Shown here piece after piece: positions 46,992 to 55,830 of a stretch of DNA of 64,000 nt. This DNA comes from an uncultured Ectothiorhodospiraceae bacterium (lineage in GTDB: Bacteria > Pseudomonadota > Gammaproteobacteria > UBA6429 > Thiohalophilaceae). The notes under the pieces are model-generated. The model searched no databases and was not told the origin of the DNA. It saw only the letters and a program-made list of their open reading frames with translations. The position numbers and the translations under genes are program-made. The DNA is taken from assembly GCA_947259575.1 (NCBI GenBank), contig CAMYMU010000024.1, positions 232,427 through 296,426 on the forward strand. Reading direction: 5' to 3'. How positions within the stretch are numbered: position 1 is the stretch's first letter; each line of letters starts with the position of its first letter.

Positions 46992-47912
46992 TTAATTTTC
47001 TTCTTCATTGGAAAATAATTCATCCAGGTAGCGTTGCTCTAAGTTGCTATATGAATCAATGCGTCGATCTCTTAAAAACGGCCAGATGCGACGGACACGA
47101 TCAACGTCCTCAAGATCTATTGTAGCTGAAATCATTTCCGGTTTATCTTGACTAGCATGTGCAAGTATTTCACCTTGTGGCCCACAGATAAAACTAGAGC
47201 CCCAGAATTCGATGCCGGTGGTAGTATCTGTAGGATGTGGTTCAAACCCAGTTCGGTTACAGACAACAACGGGAATACCGTTGGCAATCGCGTGACCACG
47301 TTGTACCGTTTGCCAGGCATTGAGTTGCCGCAGTTGTTCTTCCTGGCTATCTTGTCTATCCCAGCCGATAGCTGTGGGGTAGAGCAGGATATCTGCACCC
47401 GCCAGTGTCATTAGACGGGCGGCCTCGGGGAACCATTGATCCCAACAAATCAACACCCCAAGCTTACCCACTGATGTATCAATAGGCTTAAAGCCAAGAT
47501 CGCCAGGAGTGAAATAGAATTTTTCGTAATAGCCAGGATCGTCGGGGATGTGCATTTTTCGATAGCGGCCTGCTATATTGCCATCACTATCAATGACTAC
47601 CGCGGTGTTGTGGTATAGGCCGGATGCACGTCGCTCAAATAATGACGAGACAATAACTATCTGGTTATCTCGAGCAACGACTTGCAACTGCTCAGTGGTT
47701 TCTCCTGGAATGGTCTCGGCCAGGTCAAAATTGTCAGTACTTTCTTCCTGACAGAAGTACAGACTGTTATGTAACTCTTGCAGACATACAAGTTGGCTAC
47801 CTTTTTTTGCCGCACTTATAATGCCGTTGATAGCTTGCTGCAAATTGGCTGCTCGATCACTGCTACAAGTCTGTTGCACGGTGCTGATTTTAATCTGTGT
47901 AGGAGTTGGCAT
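46992..47912 (-). CDS. aguB: N-carbamoylputrescine amidase (carbon-nitrogen hydrolase)
   Basis: The 306-residue hydrolase converts N-carbamoylputrescine to putrescine. The catalytic triad is visible: Glu in VCLQELHNSLYF, Lys in RYRKMHIPDDPGYYEKFYF, and Cys in LGVLICWDQWFPEAARLM. The DPGYYEKFYFTPGD segment is typical of plant and bacterial AguB. Start ATG 47912 gives the usual N-terminus; a TTG at 47933 is less likely. aguA lies nearby on the same strand with one gene between, so the two-step agmatine route to putrescine is encoded here. Confidence 0.92.
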   Translation of the reverse strand: MPTPTQIKISTVQQTCSSDRAANLQQAINGIISAAKKGSQLVCLQELHNSLYFCQEESTDNFDLAETIPGETTEQLQVVARDNQIVIVSSLFERRASGLYHNTAVVIDSDGNIAGRYRKMHIPDDPGYYEKFYFTPGDLGFKPIDTSVGKLGVLICWDQWFPEAARLMTLAGADILLYPTAIGWDRQDSQEEQLRQLNAWQTVQRGHAIANGIPVVVCNRTGFEPHPTDTTTGIEFWGSSFICGPQGEILAHASQDKPEMISATIDLEDVDRVRRIWPFLRDRRIDSYSNLEQRYLDELFSNEEEN

Positions 47913-48019
47913 AGATACAAGTATAAACTGCAAATTCTGACGGTTAGTTGGTGATTTTTATGGGCCAGCTTGATAATATCAAGCTAAGTATATACCTAAA
48001 ACAACAATAGCAGAATGAC

Positions 48020-48445
48020 ATGAAAAATATGACTTCATCTTTTATCTCATCTATTAAGCTTAGCTGTCTTTTTATCGTTATTTCACTTACTACAGCTTGT
48101 GCCAGTACCCCGGAAGAATTAGCACTCCTAGACAAAAGTTTTTTATTATATGAGCACGCCTTGCGTTGGCAGGATTATGATGTTGTTATTAGCTTTCATA
48201 AGAATGAGCATGAAAAACTTACCGAGTCAAAACGCAAGCAATTAAAAAAATACCGCGTCACCAGCTACGAAGTCGTCTATACGAAGGTTGAAAGTGATCA
48301 TAAAAGTGCGACTCGAGTCGTTGAGGTTAAATATTACAATGAAGATTATGCCAGGGTGCGAGATTTGACTTTGAATCAGCAGTGGGAATTCGATGATAAG
48401 AAAATGCGCTGGCAACAGGCCAATCCACTTCCTCCATTTAAATAA
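48020..48445 (+). CDS. Small lipoprotein of unknown function
   Basis: The 141-residue protein begins with a basic, hydrophobic signal sequence and a lipobox (ISLTTACAS, with Cys27 as the expected lipidation site). The mature part is charged and has VEVKYYNEDYARVRDLTLNQ and QQWEFDDKKMRWQ, consistent with a small alpha/beta domain. I do not recognise a named family. It sits between aguB and aguA on the opposite strand and ends convergent with aguA, 23 bases apart. Confidence 0.75.
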   Translation: MKNMTSSFISSIKLSCLFIVISLTTACASTPEELALLDKSFLLYEHALRWQDYDVVISFHKNEHEKLTESKRKQLKKYRVTSYEVVYTKVESDHKSATRVVEVKYYNEDYARVRDLTLNQQWEFDDKKMRWQQANPLPPFK

Positions 48446-48468
48446 TTGCATCCTGAATTTGCAGGATG

Positions 48469-49524
48469 TTACCGATTGAGACTTCCAGCAGGTAGCTGCA
48501 TAGTAAGACAGTGCAAACTGCCGCCTTGTTGAATAATGTTTAGTGCATTGATGGGAATGATTTCTCTGTCGGGGAAACACGCTTCTAATTTTTTACATGC
48601 CTGAGTGTCGTTTGGATCATCGTAAACGGGCACCAGTACTGCATCATTGATCACAAGAAAATTACAATAGCTTGCCGCTAAACGTTCATGCTGGTTATTG
48701 TGTATTGCTGTAGGAATAGGCAGGTCAATTAAATGATAAAGATCTTTATCTGTAGTAACTAAACTCTCTAACTCGGCTTTCATATTGTTTAGTGACTCAT
48801 AATGCGGGTCATCTCGATCATTACAGCTGCTGTATGCAATCGTATTTGCTGAGCAAAAACGTGCTAGCATGTCGATATGGCCATCCGTGTCATCACCGAT
48901 GATGTGTCCATGCTTGAGCCAATGAACGTTGTCTACCCCTAACTTGTCGCGAAAAAGATTATTGTAATCGTCTTTGCTAAAAGTCGGGTTTCTGTTTGGA
49001 TTCAATAAACATGCTTCTGTGGTTAGTAAGGTCCCGTAGCCATCACTATCGATACTTCCCCCTTCAAGAATAATGTCGAATTGTTCGATCAATGTCGGTT
49101 GGATTGTGAAATGCTCAAATAGATGTTTGCAGAGTTGATCGTCGAGTTGATGTTCAAACTTATTTCCCCAGCCATTAAAGCGAAAATCAAGATAGTGAAT
49201 TTCATTATTGACCTTGATAGAAATTGGACCGCTATCACGCAACCAGGTATCGTTGTAATCTGCAATAACAGGGATGACCTTGTCTACTGAGATTTGATTT
49301 CCTACAAGTATTGGTTGGAGACGGACTAACTCAGCCTGATCGGGAATAATCAATACAACGGATTCAAATCGGGTGATATGGCGAATCAGCTCAAAATAGG
49401 TTTTCTGAATATTGGCAATGTTGGTTAACCAGTCAGATTGAGCGTGAGGCCAGGCAAGTATAACCGCGTCCTGCGGTTCCCATTCGGCAGGTAAAACTGG
49501 AGCGAGCGTGTGGTTGGGGTGCAT
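48469..49524 (-). CDS. aguA: Agmatine deiminase
   Basis: The 351-residue enzyme of the guanidine-modifying fold converts agmatine to N-carbamoylputrescine. Motifs are LPAEWEPQDAVILAWPHAQSDW near the start, DTWLRDSGPISI, ILEGGSIDSDGYGTLLTTEAC, HIIGDDTDGHIDMLARF, and the C-terminal QGGSLHCLTMQLP with the nucleophilic Cys339. Length is close to family values. It works with aguB, encoded downstream on the same strand. Confidence 0.95.
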   Translation of the reverse strand: MHPNHTLAPVLPAEWEPQDAVILAWPHAQSDWLTNIANIQKTYFELIRHITRFESVVLIIPDQAELVRLQPILVGNQISVDKVIPVIADYNDTWLRDSGPISIKVNNEIHYLDFRFNGWGNKFEHQLDDQLCKHLFEHFTIQPTLIEQFDIILEGGSIDSDGYGTLLTTEACLLNPNRNPTFSKDDYNNLFRDKLGVDNVHWLKHGHIIGDDTDGHIDMLARFCSANTIAYSSCNDRDDPHYESLNNMKAELESLVTTDKDLYHLIDLPIPTAIHNNQHERLAASYCNFLVINDAVLVPVYDDPNDTQACKKLEACFPDREIIPINALNIIQQGGSLHCLTMQLPAGSLNR

Positions 49525-49625
49525 TGACCGGTTAGGAGGATAGCAGTTGCATGTCTGACAAGGTTAGAACCGAATGGCAGACAGGAGAATAGAAATTGAA
49601 CCAGATGCAGACCAGCAAAGCTGGC

Positions 49626-49979
49626 TTATTTATGATTCACTGCATGTACGACGTGATCGTATTCAAAGTAGACAGTGAAGCTGCTATATACCCAGCGAGA
49701 AATAGGTGGCTCGCCAATGGCCTCTACTTTTTCTGGTGGAGAGCCGAAGCGCTCTTCAACCTGGTCTTTGGTCATACCACGGCCAGGCAGCGTGACAGTA
49801 AATGTGCCACTCTCTGGTGTAGCTTCAGGCGCCGGCATTTCATCAGCTGGCATCTCCGATCCAGGCATTTCTGGTTCCATGGGGGTTGGAGCAGGCATTT
49901 CCAGTACATCAGCATTCGTAGGACCAGCAATGGCCGCTGTTAGTAAACAAGTGAGCCAGAATGTCGCTTTCATCTTCAT
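49626..49979 (-). CDS. Small exported protein with OmlA/SmpA-like domain
   Basis: The 117-residue protein has a signal peptide (residues 1-23) followed by a low-complexity linker rich in Met, Glu and Pro (about 27-56, repeated MPAPE/EMPADE-type units). The C-terminal part GRGMTKDQVEERFGSPPEKV resembles the GMTxxQVxxxxGxP start of the OmlA/SmpA (BamE-like) fold, and ends YFEYDHVVHAVNHK. There is no lipobox cysteine. Function is unknown; a periplasmic location is expected. It stands alone upstream of relA on the opposite strand. Confidence 0.72.
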   Translation of the reverse strand: MKMKATFWLTCLLTAAIAGPTNADVLEMPAPTPMEPEMPGSEMPADEMPAPEATPESGTFTVTLPGRGMTKDQVEERFGSPPEKVEAIGEPPISRWVYSSFTVYFEYDHVVHAVNHK

Positions 49980-50192
49980 CTCCGATACGCGCTATGGGGC
50001 AGCCAGAACGGTACTGACTGTCAAACAAACTATACAACATCAATGAGTTATGGGCAAAACCTAATCATAAAAATTAATATTAGGTTATGATTTAACTCAA
50101 AGCCATATTCGACTTGCTTATCCTTATTAATAATAAGTGATAAATAACCAGCTATGCTTGATTTATCAAGCCGTTAACAACATAAAATAACG

Positions 50193-52397
50193 ATGGTATA
50201 CACACACACACGTTTTAGCACAGAAAACCAAACCACTCCTGAACAGGTCGTCAGTTGGGTGAAGTCGCTTGGTTATGCCGAAGACTCAGAGGAATTTGCT
50301 CTGATCCAAAAGGCTTTTCTGCTGGCAGATGCTGCGCACGGCGAGCAGACCAGGGCCTCGGGCGAGCCTTACATTACGCATGCCATGGCCGTAGCTGAAA
50401 TCTTGGTGCAATTACACCTGGATCCCCAGGCAGTGGCCTCTGCCATCTTGCACGATGTGGTCGAAGACACCGAGGTAAGCCAGGAGGACATTCAAAGCCA
50501 GTTTGGTGACGAGGTGGCTGCACTGGTTGATGGGGTGACAAAACTGTCTTTTATAGAACAGCAGGATCTCAATGAGCGGGGGACCAAAGAGCATTTGCAT
50601 GCCGAGAGCCTGCGTAAACTGTTGCTTGCCATGGCCGAGGATGTACGGGTTGTTTTAATCAAACTTGCCGATCGTCTCCACAATTTACGCACCCTCAAGT
50701 ACCTGCCGGAGTACAAGCAGAAACGAGTCGCAAAAGAGACCATGGATATCTATGCACCCCTGGCTAACCGTTTGGGCATCTGGCATATCAAGTGGGAACT
50801 GGAAGATCTGGCATTTCGCTATCTTGAACCTGAGAATTATAAAAAGGTGGCGCACTTCCTGGATGAACGTCGGGTGGATCGAGAGCGTTACATTAGCAAT
50901 GCTATCAGGATAATCCAGGCTGAAATGCAAAAAGCGGGAATCTCTGCAGAGGTGCAGGGAAGACCGAAACACATTTATAGTATTTGGAAAAAAATGCAAC
51001 GCAAGGGCGTAGCATTTAATGCAGTCTATGATGTACGTGCAATTCGTATCCTGGTGGAGAAAGTTCAGGACTGTTATGCCGCACTAGGTGCAATCCATAC
51101 GATTTGGCGGCATATCCCGAACGAATTTGATGATTACATCGCCACCCCAAAAGAAAATATGTACCAGTCGATTCATACAGCCGTTATTGGACCGGAGGGT
51201 AAAACATTGGAGGTACAGATTCGTTCCCATGAAATGCACGAACATGCCGAGTTAGGTGTCGCGGCCCATTGGTCGTATAAGGAAGGCACCAAGTCGACAA
51301 CAGGCTACGATCAAAAGATTGCATGGTTACGACAACTGCTCGAGTGGAAAGATGAATCTGATGACGCGGGTGACTTCATTGATCGTTTTAAGTCAGAAGT
51401 GTTTCAGGATCGTGTTTATGTCATCACACCACAGGGCGACATCATCGATCTTGCGCAAGGCGCCACGCCACTTGATTTTGCCTATCACATTCACACTGAC
51501 ATTGGTCACCGTTGTCGTGGTGCACGTGTCAATGGCCGTATTGTTAATTTAACTTATGAACTTAAAAGCGGTGAACAAGTTGAAGTGTTAACAACCAAGA
51601 CGGGCAAACCTAGCCGAGATTGGCTGAATCCACAGTTAGGCTATTTAAACACCTCGAGAGCGAGAGCCAAGGTAAGACATTGGTTCAAGTTACAGGATCA
51701 CGATCAAAATATTGCCTCAGGTCGAGATGCGCTTGAGAAAGATTTAAAGCGTTTAAATATTCATAATATCAATCATAAGCTACTAGCAGAGAACTTTAAA
51801 TTCGACAATGTCGATGATTTTTATGCAACCATCGGTCGCGGTGATATCACCTCGACACAAATTGCTTCGCGTTGTCAAAGCCTCTCACAGCCTGAAGAGC
51901 CTACCGAAAGAAAATTTACGGAAAGAAATAGAACGCGCACACAACAAGGTGAAGTCATTATCGAAGGTGTCGGTAACTTATTAACTAACATGGCTCGTTG
52001 TTGTTCACCTGCTCCCGGTGATCCTATTGTCGGCTATATCACACAGGGTGCGGGCGTTACGATTCATCGACGCGACTGTAATAATATATTGAAGATGCCG
52101 GATTCACGTCGTGCGCGCTTGATTAATGTCGAGTGGGGCGGTGAACAGCATGAACTTTATCCAGTTGATATCCGGCTTGAGACGATCGATCGGCAAAATT
52201 TATTGCGTGATGTGTTGAATGTATTGAGTAATGAAAAAATTAATGTGAATGCCGTACACACCCAATCGAACAAGAAAAATAACACTGCACACATGGAGTT
52301 GACCATTGAGGTGTCGGGTGTATCACAATTAAGCAAAATTTTAAATCGCCTGGGACAGTTAAATAATATAATTGAAGTTAGCAGGCTTAATAATTAG
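50193..52397 (+). CDS. relA: RelA/SpoT homologue with RelA-type synthetase and apparently intact HD hydrolase site
   Basis: The 734-residue protein makes (p)ppGpp in the stringent response. Domains in order: HD hydrolase (about 40-190), synthetase (about 240-370), TGS (about 405-465, VYVITPQGDIIDLAQGATPL), a helical and zinc-finger region (ARCCSPAPGDPIVGYITQG) and a C-terminal ACT domain. The synthetase carries EFDD at 311-314, the acidic motif of monofunctional RelA rather than RxKD of bifunctional enzymes, and overall it matches RelA. Yet the HD domain keeps His63, His87-Asp88, Glu91-Asp92, Asp160 and Asn164, which E. coli RelA has lost. No clear Shine-Dalgarno precedes the ATG. Confidence 0.93.
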   Translation: MVYTHTRFSTENQTTPEQVVSWVKSLGYAEDSEEFALIQKAFLLADAAHGEQTRASGEPYITHAMAVAEILVQLHLDPQAVASAILHDVVEDTEVSQEDIQSQFGDEVAALVDGVTKLSFIEQQDLNERGTKEHLHAESLRKLLLAMAEDVRVVLIKLADRLHNLRTLKYLPEYKQKRVAKETMDIYAPLANRLGIWHIKWELEDLAFRYLEPENYKKVAHFLDERRVDRERYISNAIRIIQAEMQKAGISAEVQGRPKHIYSIWKKMQRKGVAFNAVYDVRAIRILVEKVQDCYAALGAIHTIWRHIPNEFDDYIATPKENMYQSIHTAVIGPEGKTLEVQIRSHEMHEHAELGVAAHWSYKEGTKSTTGYDQKIAWLRQLLEWKDESDDAGDFIDRFKSEVFQDRVYVITPQGDIIDLAQGATPLDFAYHIHTDIGHRCRGARVNGRIVNLTYELKSGEQVEVLTTKTGKPSRDWLNPQLGYLNTSRARAKVRHWFKLQDHDQNIASGRDALEKDLKRLNIHNINHKLLAENFKFDNVDDFYATIGRGDITSTQIASRCQSLSQPEEPTERKFTERNRTRTQQGEVIIEGVGNLLTNMARCCSPAPGDPIVGYITQGAGVTIHRRDCNNILKMPDSRRARLINVEWGGEQHELYPVDIRLETIDRQNLLRDVLNVLSNEKINVNAVHTQSNKKNNTAHMELTIEVSGVSQLSKILNRLGQLNNIIEVSRLNN

Positions 52398-52417
52398 AAA
52401 ATTTCATAGGTGTTTAT

Positions 52418-53053
52418 ATGTGGGGAAAGTTTTTTGCCTTTGCGATGCTGGTTTTAATCCTACTGGTTATCGTCCAATTTTCGACATTGTCTGATAAAGA
52501 TGTTGAGAAGATAAAAGCCAAGATAGAATTACAACAACAGGCAAGCAAGTCTCAAAATGAGGCACCGTTACCATCATCTTCAGATCAGTCTGCAACTTAT
52601 GACTCATCACAAACAGATCCCTATTTGTCAGAGCCTCCAGTGGAGGCTTATGAAGCCTTCCTTGATGCCATACCTGAAATGCAACATCTATCAGATATCG
52701 ATGCCTATTATGTAGCAACAGTTTTAGATGAATACAAAGAACGCCTTACTGGCTTTAGCTCGGATCCGCTAGATGGATTCAAAGGTATGCATGATCTTAA
52801 AAGCATGGAGTACATGGGAGTTCAAAAGATTGGCGATGAACTTGTCATTATTACTTTTATTGCTTCCAATCGCCTAACTCGAGTCGTGTCTGCGGGTGAC
52901 ACAGATTCACTGGCAGCTTGTCGTGTGTTAATGAAAAAAGAAAACGATCAGTGGCTAATCCAGGATGAGTCATGGGTGCCACAGGGGCATCCCGCATTTA
53001 CAGCATATGAAGCGTTACTCGCCGAGTATCACAAAAAAAGACAAAGTAATTAA
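52418..53053 (+). CDS. Single-pass membrane protein of unknown function
   Basis: The 211-residue protein has an N-terminal membrane helix (FFAFAMLVLILLVIVQF) followed by a charged helix, a Ser/Gln-rich linker (about 45-75) and a C-terminal domain of about 130 residues (AYEAFLDAIPEMQHLSDIDA, LVIITFIASNRLTRVVSAG, WLIQDESWVPQGHPAFTAYE). The layout suggests a domain outside the cytoplasm. I do not recognise the family. It begins 20 bases after relA and ends 15 bases before sfsA, so it may be cotranscribed with both. Confidence 0.75.
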   Translation: MWGKFFAFAMLVLILLVIVQFSTLSDKDVEKIKAKIELQQQASKSQNEAPLPSSSDQSATYDSSQTDPYLSEPPVEAYEAFLDAIPEMQHLSDIDAYYVATVLDEYKERLTGFSSDPLDGFKGMHDLKSMEYMGVQKIGDELVIITFIASNRLTRVVSAGDTDSLAACRVLMKKENDQWLIQDESWVPQGHPAFTAYEALLAEYHKKRQSN

Positions 53054-53068
53054 TTTTCTACTGGCAGC

Positions 53069-53788
53069 ATGAAACTAGAGCCCGCGTTATTTCCTGCGAC
53101 TTTAATAAAGCGTTATAAACGTTTTTTGGCCGATGTGACACTGGATAACGGAGATGTGATTACCGTGCACACACCAAATACGGGCGCTATGTTAGGACTG
53201 TCTGAACCTGGAATGCGTGTTTGGTTGCGTGACACAAAAAATCCAAAGCGAAAGTACCAATATTCATGGGAAATGTCAGAACCGACCACGGGAACATATG
53301 TTGGTGTACATACAGGCATCGTCAATTCACTGCTAACCGAGGCAATTGAATCAAATCGTATTCCAGAGTTAACCGGTTATAGTCGTATTCAGCAAGAAAG
53401 ACCCTATGGAAATGAGAAAAGTCGAATAGATTTGTTACTTTCCGACTCTGAACGAGCAGATTGTTATGTAGAAATAAAAAACGTGACGGCAAAAGACGAA
53501 CAACAACGGGCAATTTTTCCCGATGCGGTATCAACGCGCGGACAAAAACATCTGCGTGAATTAATCCAGGTCGTAAAGCAAGGCAAGCGGGCTGTAATGT
53601 TTTATTGCATTCAAAGACAGGATTGTACTGGATTCCGTCCTGCTAGTGAGATTGACCCACGGTATGCCGAGCAATTAAGTGAGGCGTATCAGCAAGGCGT
53701 TGAAATACTCGCTTATCAAACAAAAATTGACCCATCAGCAATTGAAATCACCAATTCTGTAGAAATATTGTTCGATAGGTTCACATGA
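53069..53788 (+). CDS. sfsA: Sugar fermentation stimulation protein SfsA
   Basis: The 239-residue protein matches SfsA along its length: RYKRFLADVTLDNGDVITVHTPNTG near the start, split across the OB-like domain, MRVWLRDTKNPKRKYQYSWE, and the nuclease-like core SRIDLLLSDSERADCYVEIK with VTARGQKHLREL-type sequence. SfsA has been linked to maltose gene expression and has a nuclease-like fold; its exact role is open. ATG at 53069. Confidence 0.93.
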   Translation: MKLEPALFPATLIKRYKRFLADVTLDNGDVITVHTPNTGAMLGLSEPGMRVWLRDTKNPKRKYQYSWEMSEPTTGTYVGVHTGIVNSLLTEAIESNRIPELTGYSRIQQERPYGNEKSRIDLLLSDSERADCYVEIKNVTAKDEQQRAIFPDAVSTRGQKHLRELIQVVKQGKRAVMFYCIQRQDCTGFRPASEIDPRYAEQLSEAYQQGVEILAYQTKIDPSAIEITNSVEILFDRFT

Positions 53789-53816
53789 AGATCAAAGTTG
53801 TGGTCTAATACAGCGC

Positions 53817-55064
53817 ATGTTTCATCCCGTATCACTATTTGTTGGACTACGTTACACGCGCTCCAAGCGACGTAACGGATATGTGTCTCTCTTCTCTGCG
53901 GTATCTATTGTTACCTTAAGCCTGGGTGTCATGCTTCTGATCACGATCCTGTCTGTGATGAATGGTTTTGAAAAAGAAGTTAGGGAAGGGATCCTCAACA
54001 TGATCTCTCACGTCACGATTGCAGGCTATGATGGCAAGGTCAAAGACTGGAAAACGGTAGTCAAAGGCGCACAGCAACACCCCGAAGTTGTCGGTACCGC
54101 GCCCTATATCCGCGCAGAAGGAATGCTGATACATAGACGTACGGTCAAAGGTGCCATATTCAGAGGTATTGATCCTGAACTGGAAGAGTCAGTCTCACAG
54201 ATTGGTGATCATATGGTGGCAGGACAACTAAAAGAATTACTGCCCGGCGAGTTTGGTATTATCCTCGGACAAGATCTTGCTTATTCGTTAGAAGTCGATA
54301 TCGGCCAGAAAATAACAATGATTACGCCAAGTGCAAATGTTACTCCGGCAGGTGTCATACCTCGGTTAAAACGATTTAGAGTTGTTGGTGTGTTTAAGGT
54401 TGGGCATAACCAATATGATAGTGCGTTTGGGTTAATTCATCTAAACGATGCGGCTAGAGTCTTTAAGAAAAAAGACGGCGTTAGTGGTGTGCAGGTTCAG
54501 GTGAAAGACCTGTTTAACGTTGGCGCAGTCAAACAAGATTTACAGAATCAATTTAGTCAGGACTATTGGGTTCGGGACTGGCGTGCATATCACAAAAACT
54601 GGTTTAGTGCGGTGGCAATGGAAAAGCGCATGATGTTTTCCATTTTATTCATAATTATTCTCGTGGTCTCAATAAATATTATTTCCAGCATGATTACCGT
54701 CGTTAACGATAAACGCAGCGATATAGCGATTATGCGAACCTTTGGTGCGAAGACGAGAACCATACTCTGGATCTTTCTAATTCAGGGTAGCATCATAGGT
54801 ATTGTAGGAACACTGATAGGAACTGTGCTTGGCGTTTTACTTTCCTTGAACCTGGAATCTTTATACCTGGCGCTTGAAAAATTATTTGATAAAGACTTTA
54901 TCGACCCAACGGTTTATGTCATCAGTAACTTGCCATCCGATGTTCAAATGGATCAAGTCATCGTCATCAGCATTTCAACTTTAGTGACGTCTATTCTTGC
55001 GACGATCATCCCGGCATTGACTGCGAGTCATATTAATCCTGCTGAGGCACTTCGTTATGAATAG
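53817..55064 (+). CDS. lolC: Lipoprotein-releasing ABC transporter permease LolC/LolE type
   Basis: The 415-residue permease extracts lipoproteins from the inner membrane for hand-over to LolA. It has four membrane helices: one at about 20-45 after the LFVGLRYTRSKRRNGYVSLFS motif, then a large periplasmic domain, and three near the C-terminus (MMFSILFIIILVVSINIISS, and beyond). DKRSDIAIMRTFGAKTRTI is the conserved coupling region. lolD follows, but no second permease gene comes next, so this may act as a LolF-like homodimer or its partner is elsewhere. Confidence 0.94.
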   Translation: MFHPVSLFVGLRYTRSKRRNGYVSLFSAVSIVTLSLGVMLLITILSVMNGFEKEVREGILNMISHVTIAGYDGKVKDWKTVVKGAQQHPEVVGTAPYIRAEGMLIHRRTVKGAIFRGIDPELEESVSQIGDHMVAGQLKELLPGEFGIILGQDLAYSLEVDIGQKITMITPSANVTPAGVIPRLKRFRVVGVFKVGHNQYDSAFGLIHLNDAARVFKKKDGVSGVQVQVKDLFNVGAVKQDLQNQFSQDYWVRDWRAYHKNWFSAVAMEKRMMFSILFIIILVVSINIISSMITVVNDKRSDIAIMRTFGAKTRTILWIFLIQGSIIGIVGTLIGTVLGVLLSLNLESLYLALEKLFDKDFIDPTVYVISNLPSDVQMDQVIVISISTLVTSILATIIPALTASHINPAEALRYE

Positions 55065-55076
55065 CAGGTGTCAGCC

Positions 55077-55778
55077 ATGAGTTCACAACCTCAACAACAA
55101 TCAAATGGTCGCATTATTGAGTGCCAGAACCTGACCAAAACGTACCAGGAGGGTCCGGTCCCGGTGGAAGTCCTGAGTGGTATTTCTTTATCGATTCGCG
55201 ATGGTGAGCAAGTAGCCATTGTGGGGGCATCAGGCTCGGGCAAGAGTACCTTATTACATTTGCTAGGTGGCCTGGATAAGCCAAATAGCGGACAGGTCAT
55301 TGTCGATGGCTATGATATGAACAAGCTTGACGACAATGGCCGTGGTGCTGTTCGAAATCGCAGCCTTGGCTTTGTCTATCAATTCCACCACTTGTTAATG
55401 GAGTTTACTGCACTTGAAAATGTCGCCATGCCGTTGCTCATTCGTGGTGATAAAGTCAGTTCTGCAAAAAAGCAGGCTACTGAAATGCTGCAGAGGGTGG
55501 GTCTTTCCCATCGTGTTTTGCATAAACCCGCTGAGTTATCGGGAGGGGAGCGCCAGCGAGCCGCAATTGCCAGAGCCTTAGTGAGTCGTCCCAAGTGTGT
55601 ATTAGCCGATGAACCGACCGGTAACCTGGACCATAAAACAGCAGAGTCGGTCTATGCGCTTATGTTAGAGCTCAACCAGGAGCTCAATACGAGCTTTTTA
55701 GTTGTCACCCATGATCTGGAGTTTGCAAGTAAGATGGAGCGCACCCTGCATTTACAGGATGGCTTTTTAACCAATTAA
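55077..55778 (+). CDS. lolD: Lipoprotein-releasing ABC transporter ATP-binding protein LolD
   Basis: The 233-residue ATPase powers lipoprotein release with LolC. Walker A is [16 protein letters not shown], the Q-loop region is [19 protein letters not shown], the signature is [15 protein letters not shown], and Walker B is [15 protein letters not shown] 55077 is chosen because AGGTG lies seven bases upstream; GTG 55068 is a less likely alternative. It starts 12 bases after lolC. Confidence 0.96.
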   Translation: MSSQPQQQSNGRIIECQNLTKTYQEGPVPVEVLSGISLSIRDGEQVAIVGASGSGKSTLLHLLGGLDKPNSGQVIVDGYDMNKLDDNGRGAVRNRSLGFVYQFHHLLMEFTALENVAMPLLIRGDKVSSAKKQATEMLQRVGLSHRVLHKPAELSGGERQRAAIARALVSRPKCVLADEPTGNLDHKTAESVYALMLELNQELNTSFLVVTHDLEFASKMERTLHLQDGFLTN

Positions 55779-55830
55779 TTCAATAAGATATGGCATATAG
55801 TTAATTTATGTCTAAAGTAATTTATTAAGT

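Noticed and set aside
50123..50137. CTTATT-AAT-AATAAG palindrome upstream of relA
   Set aside because: Entirely AT-rich and in an AT-rich gap; likely chance.
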